Shown piece by piece: positions 8,116-15,678 of a stretch of DNA of 43,701 bases; position 1 is the first letter of the stretch; every line of letters starts with the position of its first letter. The notes below the pieces were generated by a model. It saw only the letters and a program-made list of their open reading frames with translations, was not told where the DNA came from and searched no databases. This DNA comes from Herbiconiux sp. GTDB taxonomy: Bacteria; Actinomycetota; Actinomycetes; Actinomycetales; Microbacteriaceae. Position numbers and translations under genes: made by a program. The DNA is taken from positions 1 through 43,701 of the forward strand of contig NZ_JAHFUY010000032.1 in NCBI RefSeq assembly GCF_023264895.1, given 5' to 3'.

Positions 8116-9368
8116 CACACCACCCCGCGCTCGCGGAGCCCCGCGATCTTCTCCGGCGAGTAGTCGGCGAGTCCCTCGAGCACGATGTCGGAGTGCTCGC
8201 CCATGCGGTTCGCCACCCGGGTGGGGTCGGCGGGCGTGGCGCTGAGCTTCACCGGCTGCCCGAACATGCGCAGCGTGCCGAAGTCGCCGTAGTCGGCCTC
8301 GACCACCATCTCGCGCTCGGCCGTCCCCGGATCCTCGACCACGTCGCCGATCGTCTTCACCGCCGTGAGCGGGATCAGGTCTCCCGCGAGCTCCTCGAGC
8401 TCGACGCGGGTGCGGGAGGCGAACCACGAGGTCACGAGCGGCTTGATGCGGCGCCCGTAGACCTCCTCGTCGAATCGCTTGCGCATGGTGTCGATCTCGG
8501 GGTCGGTCGCGGCCTCCGGCGTGCCGAACAGCTCGCACGACGCGCGCCACAGCTTGTCGGTGTAGCCGCCGAAGAAGACCTGGCCGTCGGCGCAGGGGAA
8601 CAGCTCGTAGGGCCGCACCCACGCGTGGGCGTTGCCCGAGGGCGAGGCCACCGTGCCGTCGACCGTGTAGTCGACGACGGCGGTCTCCGTCATGGCGATG
8701 ATGCTGTCGACCTGCGCCACGTCGACGAGCTGGCCCTCGCCGGTCTGCTCGGCGTGGCGGAGTGCGGCGAGCGTGCCGATCACGCCGAAGAGCGTGGCCG
8801 AGAGGTCGCCGATCGTCACGCCCACCCGCACCGGGGGCTGGTCGGCGTAGCCGTTCATCGACCAGAGGCCGCCCGCGGCCTGGGCGGTGTTGTCGAAGGC
8901 GGGTCGCCGGCTCCGCGAGCCGGTCTGGCCGTAGCCCGAGATGGCCGTGTAGACCAGCCGCGGGTTGATCGCGTGCAGCACCTCGTAGCCGAGCCCGAGC
9001 TTCTCCATCGTGCTGGGGCGGAAGTTCTCCACGAGCACGTCGGCCTTGGCCACGAGGTCGCGCAGCACCTGCTTGCCCTCGTCGCTCTTGAGGTCGAGGG
9101 CGAGGCCCAGCTTGCCGCGGTTGTACTGCGCGTAGTAGCCGCTGAACTCCTCGTCGCCCGAGGTGAGGTAGGGCGGGAAGCCGCGCGAGACATCCGGATC
9201 GGCCGGGTTCTCGATCTTCACCACGGTCGCGCCGAGGTCGGCGAGCATCGTGGCCGCGTAGGGGCCCGCGAGCACGCGCGAGAGGTCGAGCACGAGCACG
9301 CCGCTGAGGGCGCCCGGCGTGGGGGAGAGGGGGCCGGGGAGGAGCGTGAGGGGGCTGGGGGTTGTCAT
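8115..9368 (-). CDS. class III (CaiB/BaiF) acyl-CoA transferase
   Basis: A 417-residue family III CoA-transferase, which moves CoA between carboxylic acids through an aspartyl-CoA anhydride. Visible motifs are VLDLSRVLAGPYAATMLADLGA, VVKIENP, YYAQYNRGKLGLALDLK, LVENFRP and VGVTIGDLSATLFG with the probable nucleophile Asp188. Relatives include SUGCT, which activates glutarate and HMG from succinyl-CoA, and itaconate CoA-transferases. Lying between an HMG-CoA lyase and a MaoC-type hydratase, it plausibly primes a C5-C6 dicarboxylate (inference). The ATG overlaps the lyase stop by four bases (ATGA). A 33-codon upstream extension of the frame is rejected because it runs into the lyase gene. Confidence 0.88.
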   Translation of the reverse strand: MTTPSPLTLLPGPLSPTPGALSGVLVLDLSRVLAGPYAATMLADLGATVVKIENPADPDVSRGFPPYLTSGDEEFSGYYAQYNRGKLGLALDLKSDEGKQVLRDLVAKADVLVENFRPSTMEKLGLGYEVLHAINPRLVYTAISGYGQTGSRSRRPAFDNTAQAAGGLWSMNGYADQPPVRVGVTIGDLSATLFGVIGTLAALRHAEQTGEGQLVDVAQVDSIIAMTETAVVDYTVDGTVASPSGNAHAWVRPYELFPCADGQVFFGGYTDKLWRASCELFGTPEAATDPEIDTMRKRFDEEVYGRRIKPLVTSWFASRTRVELEELAGDLIPLTAVKTIGDVVEDPGTAEREMVVEADYGDFGTLRMFGQPVKLSATPADPTRVANRMGEHSDIVLEGLADYSPEKIAGLRERGVV

Positions 9369-10378
9369 GCGGCTGTTCCTTGCGACGGGTTGCGGGAGGT
9401 CTGCACGGCGGTCTGCGCCTTCACCACGCGGGAGGGCACGGGGCGGCCCAGCTGCGTCGCCATCCACTGCGAGGTGGCGACGAGGGCGTCGAGGTCGAGC
9501 CCCGTCTCGATGCCCATGCCGTGGAGCATCCAGACCAGATCCTCGGTAGCCAGGTTACCGGCGGCCCCCGGGGCGTAGGGGCAGCGGCCGAGGCCGCCCG
9601 TGCTCGCGTCGAACTCGGCGACGCCGAGCTCGAGCGCCGCGAGCACGTTGGCGAGCGAGAGGCCGTAGGTGTCGTGCAGGTGCAGCGCGATGGCGTCCAC
9701 GGGCACGCCCTCGGCCCTCGTGAGCCCGATCATCTGGCGCACGTGGTTCGGGGTGCCGGTGCCGATGGTGTCCGAGAGGGCCACGGTCTCGCAGCCGGCC
9801 GCGTGCAGCCTGCCCGCGAGCTCGGCCACGCGCTCGGGCGCGACGGGCCCCTCCCACGGGTCGCCGAAGCACATCGAGAGGTAGCCGCGCACGGGCACGC
9901 CCTCCTCCGCCGCGCGGGCGGCGACCTCGGCGGCGCGCTCGAGGGAGCCCTCGGCGGTGGTGTTGAGGTTGGCCGCGGCGAAGCTGTCGGTGGCGCTCAC
10001 GACCACCGAGACCGAGCGGATGCCCGCCGCGAGAGCGCGGTCGAGCCCCCGCACGTTGGGCACGAGGGCCACGGTGCGGGCTCGCCCGTCGAGCTCGCCC
10101 GAGGCGGCGAGGGAGGCCACGACCTCCTCGGCGTCGGCGAGCTGCGGGATCCAGGCGGGCGGCACGAAGCTCGTGACCTCGAGCTGCGATACCCCGGCGG
10201 CGAGGAGCCGGCGGCAGAACTCGACCTTGGTGGCGGCGGGGAGGATGTCGGGCTCGGCCTGCAGGCCGTCGCGGGGGCCGACCTCGAACACCCGAACGGC
10301 GGTGGGGAGCGCGCCGCTGAGCGTCGAGGGGGGCGTGGGCTGGGGCCGGGGGAGCCAGAGCGCCTGGTCGCGGGTCAT
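9365..10378 (-). CDS. mvaB: hydroxymethylglutaryl-CoA lyase
   Basis: A 337-residue DRE-TIM metallolyase. The first strand carries FEVGPRDGLQ (Arg36/Asp37, acid-base and metal), followed by KVEFCRRLLAAGVSQLEVTSFV, ALSDTIGTGTPNHV, the metal-binding HLHDTYG, and the loop GGLGRCPYAPGAAGN whose Cys is essential in characterised lyases (family GGLGGCPYA). It would split HMG-CoA into acetyl-CoA and acetoacetate. A Pro-rich N-terminal extension of ~25 residues precedes the barrel. Its ATG lies 4 nt after the HMG-CoA reductase stop and its stop overlaps the CoA-transferase start, so the genes are co-translated. Activity on a related 3-hydroxyacyl-CoA cannot be excluded. Confidence 0.9.
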   Translation of the reverse strand: MTRDQALWLPRPQPTPPSTLSGALPTAVRVFEVGPRDGLQAEPDILPAATKVEFCRRLLAAGVSQLEVTSFVPPAWIPQLADAEEVVASLAASGELDGRARTVALVPNVRGLDRALAAGIRSVSVVVSATDSFAAANLNTTAEGSLERAAEVAARAAEEGVPVRGYLSMCFGDPWEGPVAPERVAELAGRLHAAGCETVALSDTIGTGTPNHVRQMIGLTRAEGVPVDAIALHLHDTYGLSLANVLAALELGVAEFDASTGGLGRCPYAPGAAGNLATEDLVWMLHGMGIETGLDLDALVATSQWMATQLGRPVPSRVVKAQTAVQTSRNPSQGTAA

Positions 10379-10382
10379 CCGC

Positions 10383-11663
10383 TCAGCCCACCGGCGAGCC
10401 GGCGCGGAGCTCGGCCAGCACGGCCTGGGCGTGGTCGAGCCGGATGCGCTTCTCGCTCACGATGCGGGCGGCCACCGCCCCCACCTCGTCGGCCGTCGCC
10501 CCGGCCGAGGCCGCGATGGTGCGGGCGTGCAGGGTCATGTGGCCGCGCTGGATGCCTTCGGCGGCCAGCGCGCGGCACGCGGCGAGGTTCTGCGCGAGCC
10601 CCACGGCGGCGATCACGCCGGCGAGCTCGGCGGCCGTCTCCACGCCCAGCAGCGTCACCGCCGCCTGCGCCACGGGGTGCACGCGGGTGGCGCCGCCCAC
10701 GAGGCCCACCGCGAGCGGCACCTCGAGGGTGCCCACGAGGTTGCCGTCGGCGTCCTTCTCGAAGCGCGAGAGCGCGGTGTAGCCGCCGTCGCGGGCGGCG
10801 TGCGAGTGGCAGCCCGCCTCGACCGCACGCGTGTCGTTGCCGGTCGCGAGCACCACGGCGGTGATGCCGTTCATGATGCCCTTGTTGTGCGTGGCAGCGC
10901 GATACGGGTCGGCGGTGGCGAAGGCGCTCGCGCGCACGATGTCGTCCACAACGTCGGGCCCACCGAGCAGCTCGGCGTCGAACACGCCCCGCACCCGGGT
11001 GATGCGGCGGTCGGCCTTGTTGCTGAGGATGCGCAGGAGCGCCCGCCCGCCGCTGAGTTCGGCGAGACGAGGAGCGAGGGCCTCGGCCATCGTGTTGACG
11101 GCGTTGGCGCCCATGGCGTCGCGCACGTCGACGATGAGGTGGGCGATCACGTGCACCCCGGTCGAGGTGGGCACGAGCCGCACCTCGAGGTCGCGCGCGC
11201 CGCCGCCGAGGCTCACGAGCATCGGGTCCTGGGCGTCGGCCGTGGCGAGCAGCTCGTCCCGGGCCTCGAGCAGCCGGAGCCTGGCGCCGTCGGGGTCGAC
11301 GGTGTCGACGAGCTGGATCTGGGCGATCATCACGTCGCCCGTGGTCGAGGTGCGGAAACCGCCGTGCACGCGCGCCATGCGGGCCGCGTTCGAGGCCGCG
11401 GCCACGACGCTCGGCTCCTCGGTGGCCATCGGCACGAGGTAGTCGCGGTCGTTCACGCGCAGGTTGGTGGCGACCCCCACGGGGATGCCGATCACACCGA
11501 TGGCGTTCTCGATCATGTGGTCGGCCTTCTCCACGCCGAGCCCGTTCTCCGGGTCGAGCGCCTCGAGCACGGACTCGTCGATCCCGGCGTTCGAGGCCAC
11601 GACGGCCCGTCGTTCGCGGGGAGTCGAGTCACGCAGGCCAGGGATGCGGCTGTTGATCGCCAA
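10383..11663 (-). CDS. mvaA: hydroxymethylglutaryl-CoA reductase, class II (degradative type)
   Basis: A 426-residue cytosolic class II HMG-CoA reductase. Catalytic features match the Pseudomonas mevalonii enzyme: EEPSVVAAASNAARM (Glu ~82-83), THNKGIMNG (Lys), GNDTRA (Asp) and RGHMTLHARTIA with the late His. Class II enzymes mostly oxidise mevalonate to HMG-CoA with NAD+, feeding the adjacent lyase. No HMG-CoA synthase or mevalonate kinase is nearby, which favours catabolism over isoprenoid synthesis. The start is a TTG, supported by a strong GAGGAGG ribosome site at 11668-11674. First gene of the four-gene operon. A 146-bp gap with a 12-bp palindrome separates it from the PucR-type regulator upstream. 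Confidence 0.92.
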   Translation of the reverse strand: MAINSRIPGLRDSTPRERRAVVASNAGIDESVLEALDPENGLGVEKADHMIENAIGVIGIPVGVATNLRVNDRDYLVPMATEEPSVVAAASNAARMARVHGGFRTSTTGDVMIAQIQLVDTVDPDGARLRLLEARDELLATADAQDPMLVSLGGGARDLEVRLVPTSTGVHVIAHLIVDVRDAMGANAVNTMAEALAPRLAELSGGRALLRILSNKADRRITRVRGVFDAELLGGPDVVDDIVRASAFATADPYRAATHNKGIMNGITAVVLATGNDTRAVEAGCHSHAARDGGYTALSRFEKDADGNLVGTLEVPLAVGLVGGATRVHPVAQAAVTLLGVETAAELAGVIAAVGLAQNLAACRALAAEGIQRGHMTLHARTIAASAGATADEVGAVAARIVSEKRIRLDHAQAVLAELRAGSPVG

Positions 11664-11667
11664 TGAT

Positions 11668-11674
11668 CCTCCTC
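11668..11674 (-). promoter_or_regulatory. strong ribosome-binding site for TTG start of mvaA
   Basis: GAGGAGG on the minus strand, 4 nt before the TTG. No ATG or GTG in frame is placed as well. Confidence 0.7.
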
Positions 11675-11757
11675 AGCGGATGCGGGCCGGCCTCTGCGCC
11701 GGCGCCACACGCATCGCGCTCCTACGACGGTATCGACAGGGATCACGGCGCCCTATG

Positions 11758-11769
11758 GAGCGATCGCTC
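11758..11769. promoter_or_regulatory. 12-bp perfect palindrome upstream of HMG-CoA operon
   Basis: GAGCGATCGCTC is self-complementary and lies ~95 bp before the mvaA start, in the gap behind the PucR gene. Its GCGATCG core recurs in the palindrome at 13815-13829. Candidate binding site for the cluster regulator. Confidence 0.4.
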
Positions 11770-11809
11770 ACGCATCCGGGGAGATCATGGAGGAATCACC
11801 CATGCGCCG

Positions 11810-13783
11810 TCAGCGTGGCGGTGCCGCGCCGACGAGCTGATCACGGAGCTCGTCGAGGCGCACGGCGATGCCGAGTCGGAAGAGCCGCTCGTCACCCCGC
11901 CAGTCGTCGCCGAGCACGCGGTCGAGCCGGTCGAGGCGCTGCAGGATCGTGTTGGTGTGGAAGGTGAGGTGCCGGGCCGTGCGGGTGGGGCTCGCGTTGC
12001 AGCGCACGAAGGCGCGGAGGGTGCGGAGGAGCTCGGTGCCCCGGTCGTCGTCGTAGCGCCGCACAGCGCCGATGGTGCCGTCGATGAAGGAGCGGAGCGC
12101 CCGCTCGTCGGTGTCGAGGACGGCCGAGTAGGGCAGGTAGTCGTCGGTGTCGGCGAGGAGGTCGTCGACCCCGAGCGCGGCGAGCAGGCGCGCGGTGCGG
12201 CGTGCGGCCTCGAACGCTGAGACGAGGTCGGCAGAGCGCGGGGCCCGCACGGCGAGAACCGGAGCGCTGACGGCCGCGGCGGCGCGCATCCGGAGCTCGT
12301 CGGCGCCTGGGGCTGCCGGCTGGGGGTCGGGGCCCCCGGCGGCGTCGCGAGGCCCGCCGTCAGGAACCGATCCGGAACCCGGGGCGAGCACCACCACGAG
12401 CCCGTTGTACTCGCCCACGAGGCCGCGCGGCCCCACGAGCCCGGCGAGGGCGCGCGAGGCGGCGGCCCGGTGCTCCCCGGGCACCGAGAAGGCGGTGAGC
12501 GAGTCGAGCTCGTCGACCACCACGCCGAGCCTCCTGGCACGGCGCTCCACGTCGCCCCGCCGCTGCGGGTCGGCCGCCAGCAGCTCGGCCACGAGCTCGC
12601 TCTGCACCCGGTGCTCGGCCTCGGCGACGGCCTGCTGCTGCAGGGCGAGGAGTGCACCCACCTGGGCGGCGCGCTCGATGGTGCGGCGGTCGACGGGGCC
12701 GAGCGCGAACTCGCCGTCGCCGAGCAGCACGGCGCCGAAGCGCTGGGTGCCGGCCACGAGCGCCGACACCGCGCGCACCGCGCCCTGCTCGCCGAGCAGC
12801 ACGCAGTGCCCCGAGTGCCGGCTCTCCTCCACCGCCGCCCTGGTCTCCGCGTCGAGCTCGAGCGCGCCCCGGTCGAGGAAGCCGCCCGCGGCCGCGATCA
12901 CGACGCCGTGCTCGTCGATCACCGCGACGGCCCGGCGGAGGGCCGACGAGAGGGTGCCGGCGAGCGGGGCGAAGCCGCCGCCCGCGAGCACCGCGTGCAC
13001 GAGCTCCTGGTGCACGGTGTTCGAGCGGTCGCGCTCGGCGAGGTGCTCGGTGAGCCGGTCGAGGGCGCGCCTCGCCTCGTCCTCCGAGCGCTGCAGGCTC
13101 CGCAGGGTGCGGGCGGTCTGCAGCACGATCGAGGCGTGGTCGGCGAGGGCCGAGAGCAGCGCGATCTGCTCGGGCGCGAAGCTGTACTCGGCGCGGGTGG
13201 CCACGAACAGCACGCCGAGCACGTCGTCGCCCGAGAGCATCGGCACGCCGAGCATCGAGACGATCCCCTCGGCGTTGACCGCGGCGTCGATCGAGGGGTC
13301 GTGCCGCTCCTCGCGGTACTCGTCGTAGCGCAGCACGGTGAGCGGTGCCCGCGTCTCGACCACGACGCTCGCGAGTCCCCGCCCGGGCGGCACCCGCAGC
13401 GTGCGGAAGGCGGGGCTCACCGATCCGGTCGTGGTGCGCACGTTGAGCTCCCGGGTCACCGGGTCGAACTCGGAGAGGTAGGTGAGGTCGCTGCCCATCA
13501 TGTCGTGGGCGCGCTCCACGAGCCGGTCGAGCAGCGCGGCGCTCTCGCGCACCTCCGCGAGCTCGCGCGCACTCGAGAAGAGCGCCGTGAGCTCCTGCTC
13601 GCGCCGCCGCAGCCGCACGTGCTCGCGCTGGGCGCGGCCCACGGCGTCGGCGAGCCGGCGTCCGTCGTCGCCCACGATGCCCACGGCCGCGAGGGCGTCG
13701 TAGAGCTCCGCCGTGCTGCGGCCGGAGTCGCCCTGGGCGGCCTCCAGCAGTGTGGTCACGGCGGTCGTGGCGTCGATGCTCAT
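11810..13783 (-). CDS. PucR family transcriptional regulator with GAF domain
   Basis: A 657-residue cytosolic regulator. Residues ~45-220 hold a GAF-type sensor domain (LLDRLVERAHDMMGSDLTYLSEFDP...EGIVSMLGVPMLSGDDVLGVLFVA). A central region with GGDEF-like character typical of CdaR/PucR proteins follows, and the C-terminal ~65 residues are the PucR helix-turn-helix (FVRCNASPTRTARHLTFHTNTILQRLDRLDRVLG). Such proteins usually activate nearby catabolic genes in response to a substrate or CoA ester. It lies between the HMG-CoA operon (same strand, downstream) and the divergent MHS transporter, so control of both is likely. The start is the ATG before SIDATTAV, where an AATGAT box ends 6 nt upstream; the longer frame would add 15 residues. 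Confidence 0.85.
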   Translation of the reverse strand: MSIDATTAVTTLLEAAQGDSGRSTAELYDALAAVGIVGDDGRRLADAVGRAQREHVRLRRREQELTALFSSARELAEVRESAALLDRLVERAHDMMGSDLTYLSEFDPVTRELNVRTTTGSVSPAFRTLRVPPGRGLASVVVETRAPLTVLRYDEYREERHDPSIDAAVNAEGIVSMLGVPMLSGDDVLGVLFVATRAEYSFAPEQIALLSALADHASIVLQTARTLRSLQRSEDEARRALDRLTEHLAERDRSNTVHQELVHAVLAGGGFAPLAGTLSSALRRAVAVIDEHGVVIAAAGGFLDRGALELDAETRAAVEESRHSGHCVLLGEQGAVRAVSALVAGTQRFGAVLLGDGEFALGPVDRRTIERAAQVGALLALQQQAVAEAEHRVQSELVAELLAADPQRRGDVERRARRLGVVVDELDSLTAFSVPGEHRAAASRALAGLVGPRGLVGEYNGLVVVLAPGSGSVPDGGPRDAAGGPDPQPAAPGADELRMRAAAAVSAPVLAVRAPRSADLVSAFEAARRTARLLAALGVDDLLADTDDYLPYSAVLDTDERALRSFIDGTIGAVRRYDDDRGTELLRTLRAFVRCNASPTRTARHLTFHTNTILQRLDRLDRVLGDDWRGDERLFRLGIAVRLDELRDQLVGAAPPR

Positions 13784-13814
13784 GGGTACATCATTCACCG
13801 GAACGAACGAATGG

Positions 13815-13829
13815 TGTGCGATCGGCACA
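13815..13829. promoter_or_regulatory. palindrome in the pucR/MHS transporter divergent promoter region
   Basis: TGTGC-gatcg-GCACA: perfect 5-bp arms. It sits near the -35 zone of the leaderless pucR promoter and ~45 bp upstream of a TAGTCT box (13854-13859) facing the transporter gene. Candidate operator for autoregulation and transporter control. Confidence 0.45.
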
Positions 13830-13925
13830 TGGGAGGCCGACGGGCGTCGTGGTTAGTCTGGGGCCGCGCCACCGCGCATCCGCTTCCCGCACCACGGCTC
13901 GCCCCCGCACCAAGGCCCTACGCAC

Positions 13926-13932
13926 GAAGGAG
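13926..13932 (+). promoter_or_regulatory. ribosome-binding site of MHS transporter
   Basis: GAAGGAG lies 4 nt before the ATG at 13937 and fixes that start within a much longer open frame. Confidence 0.6.
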
Positions 13933-13936
13933 TGTC

Positions 13937-15340
13937 ATGGCAGTTCACAACGACATCGACGCGGCAGGACTCGACTCCCGCCAGCAGCGTCGTCACGCCA
14001 TCATCGGAAGCTCGGTCGGCACCGTCATCGAGTGGTACGACTTCATGCTCTACGGCCTCGCATCGGCGCTCGTGTTCGCGCCCCTCTTCTTCGGCGACGG
14101 CGGTGTGGCCGGCACGCTCGGTGCGTTCGCGACCTTCGCCGTGGGCTTCGGCGCCCGCCCGATCGGCGGCCTGATCTTCGCCCACTTCGGCGACAAGGTG
14201 GGGCGGAAGGCGACCCTCCTCGTGACGCTGCTCACCATGGGCATCGCGACGACGCTGATCGGCCTGCTGCCGACCACGGAGTCCATCGGCATCTGGGCTC
14301 CGATCGCCCTCATCGTGCTGCGCATCTTCCAGGGCGCGGGCGCCGGCGCCGAGTTCGCCGGGGCGATGACCATGGCGAGCGAGTCGGCCGGCACCAAGAA
14401 CCGCGCCTTCACGGCGGGCTTCCCGGGCGGCGCCGTCTACGTGGGCATGGCGCTCGCCACGGCCACCTTCGCCATCCTCACCGCCGTCATGCCGCCCGAG
14501 GTGTTCCTCGCCTGGGGCTGGCGGCTGCCCTTCATCGCGAGCATCGTGATCGTGGCCTTCGCGCTCTACTTCCGCCTGCGGGTGAAGGAGACGGCCGCGT
14601 TCGAGCACGCCGAGCAGGAGGGCGTCGTGAAGAGCGCCCCGCTCGTCGAGGCCGTGCGCAGCCACTGGCGGGTGCTGCTGCCCGGCATGGCGCTGTTCGT
14701 CTTCGCGCTGCCGTGGGTCTACGTGGTGCAGACGTTCTCGATCTCGTACATGACCGGCACGCTCACCGTGGAGCCCACCTCGGCACTCATCGGCCTGATC
14801 GTGGCCGAGCTCCTCACCATCCCCGCCGCCCTGCTGTTCGGCAGGCTCGCCGACCGGATCGGCCGGAAGCCCGTGCTCATCGGGGCCGCGATCTTCGCGA
14901 TCGTCTTCGCCTACCCGATGTTCATGCTCTATCTCACCGAGTCGACCATCCTCATCGGGATCGGCCTCGTGCTCGGCCTCGCGATCATCCAGGGCGCCAC
15001 CATCGGCGTCTCGGCGGCACTCCTGGCCGAGGTGTTCCCCACGAACATGCGCTGGTCGGGCATCGCCATCTCCCGCGAGATCCCCGCCGCGCTCGTGGGC
15101 GGCACCGCCCCGCTCGTGGCCACCTGGCTCGTCTCGATCTCCGGCGGCACGCCGTGGCTCGTGGCCGGCTACCTCGTGGTGCTCAGCGTGATCGGGCTGA
15201 TCGGCATCATGTTCCTGCCCGAGACCCTGCAGAAGGCGGGCCAGGCGCGCACCGGCTCGTTCGCCGAGTCGGATGCGAAGGCGGAGGCGGCCGAAGAGGC
15301 CCGCGCCTCGCAGCGGGCACGGGCCTCCTCGCGGGGGTAG
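13937..15340 (+). CDS. MFS transporter, metabolite:H+ symporter (MHS) type
   Basis: A 467-residue twelve-helix carrier of the MHS branch (shikimate/alpha-ketoglutarate/proline-betaine permease relatives). Diagnostic are IGSSVGTVIEWYDFMLYG in helix 1, GFGARPIGGLIFAHFGDKVGRKATLL (motif A with GDKVGRK) and RIFQGAGAGAEFAGAMTMASE. It would import an organic acid with a proton. Divergent from the PucR regulator and flanking the HMG-CoA operon, it is a good candidate for uptake of the substrate degraded there, perhaps mevalonate or HMG (inference). The last ~30 residues are a charged cytosolic tail rich in Ala/Glu/Arg. Confidence 0.88.
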   Translation: MAVHNDIDAAGLDSRQQRRHAIIGSSVGTVIEWYDFMLYGLASALVFAPLFFGDGGVAGTLGAFATFAVGFGARPIGGLIFAHFGDKVGRKATLLVTLLTMGIATTLIGLLPTTESIGIWAPIALIVLRIFQGAGAGAEFAGAMTMASESAGTKNRAFTAGFPGGAVYVGMALATATFAILTAVMPPEVFLAWGWRLPFIASIVIVAFALYFRLRVKETAAFEHAEQEGVVKSAPLVEAVRSHWRVLLPGMALFVFALPWVYVVQTFSISYMTGTLTVEPTSALIGLIVAELLTIPAALLFGRLADRIGRKPVLIGAAIFAIVFAYPMFMLYLTESTILIGIGLVLGLAIIQGATIGVSAALLAEVFPTNMRWSGIAISREIPAALVGGTAPLVATWLVSISGGTPWLVAGYLVVLSVIGLIGIMFLPETLQKAGQARTGSFAESDAKAEAAEEARASQRARASSRG

Positions 15341-15371
15341 AGCGGGTTTCTGCCGCCTACTCCACGGCCGC

Positions 15372-15563
15372 CTACTCCTCGTAGCCGAGGTTGTCGTTGA
15401 GGACCTCGACGTCGTCGTCGAAGACGGGGTCGACGTCCTCTTCGTCGGTCACCGTGGCGTCGTCGTCGATGTCCTCGGCCTCGCCGGGGTCGACCGACTC
15501 GGGGTCTTCGGGGATGGGGGTGTCGAGGATGTCCTCGTCGGCGCGGTCGATGGGGTCGGACAT
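15372..15563 (-). CDS. very acidic 63-residue conserved hypothetical protein
   Basis: A mini-protein with 18 Asp and 10 Glu, one Arg and no Lys. It starts MSDPIDRADED, has no hydrophobic segment and ends LNDNLGYEE. It is probably intrinsically disordered and soluble. A GAGGAGA ribosome site at 15568-15574 and the regular acidic codon pattern make it credible. The function is unknown; metal buffering or binding to a basic partner can only be guessed. It is convergent with the MHS transporter (31 bp) and divergent from the DAO-Rieske gene. Confidence 0.65.
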   Translation of the reverse strand: MSDPIDRADEDILDTPIPEDPESVDPGEAEDIDDDATVTDEEDVDPVFDDDVEVLNDNLGYEE

Positions 15564-15678
15564 GGTGTCTCCTCAGGTGTCGTGGCGTGCGGTTCCACCG
15601 TAGACACGATCGCCGGGCCGTGGCGAGCCGTGCCGATCGGCCGTGCCGCTCAGGGCGTCGCGGGAGTTCACTGGGGAG

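Noticed and set aside
10383-11663. HMG-CoA reductase as part of isoprenoid biosynthesis
   Set aside because: Class II features, and lyase plus CoA-transferase instead of synthase and kinases nearby, point to degradation; not finally excluded.
8193-11666. Several long plus-strand frames opposite the HMG-CoA operon
   Set aside because: The minus-strand frames carry complete catalytic motifs and tight couplings; the plus frames are low-complexity.
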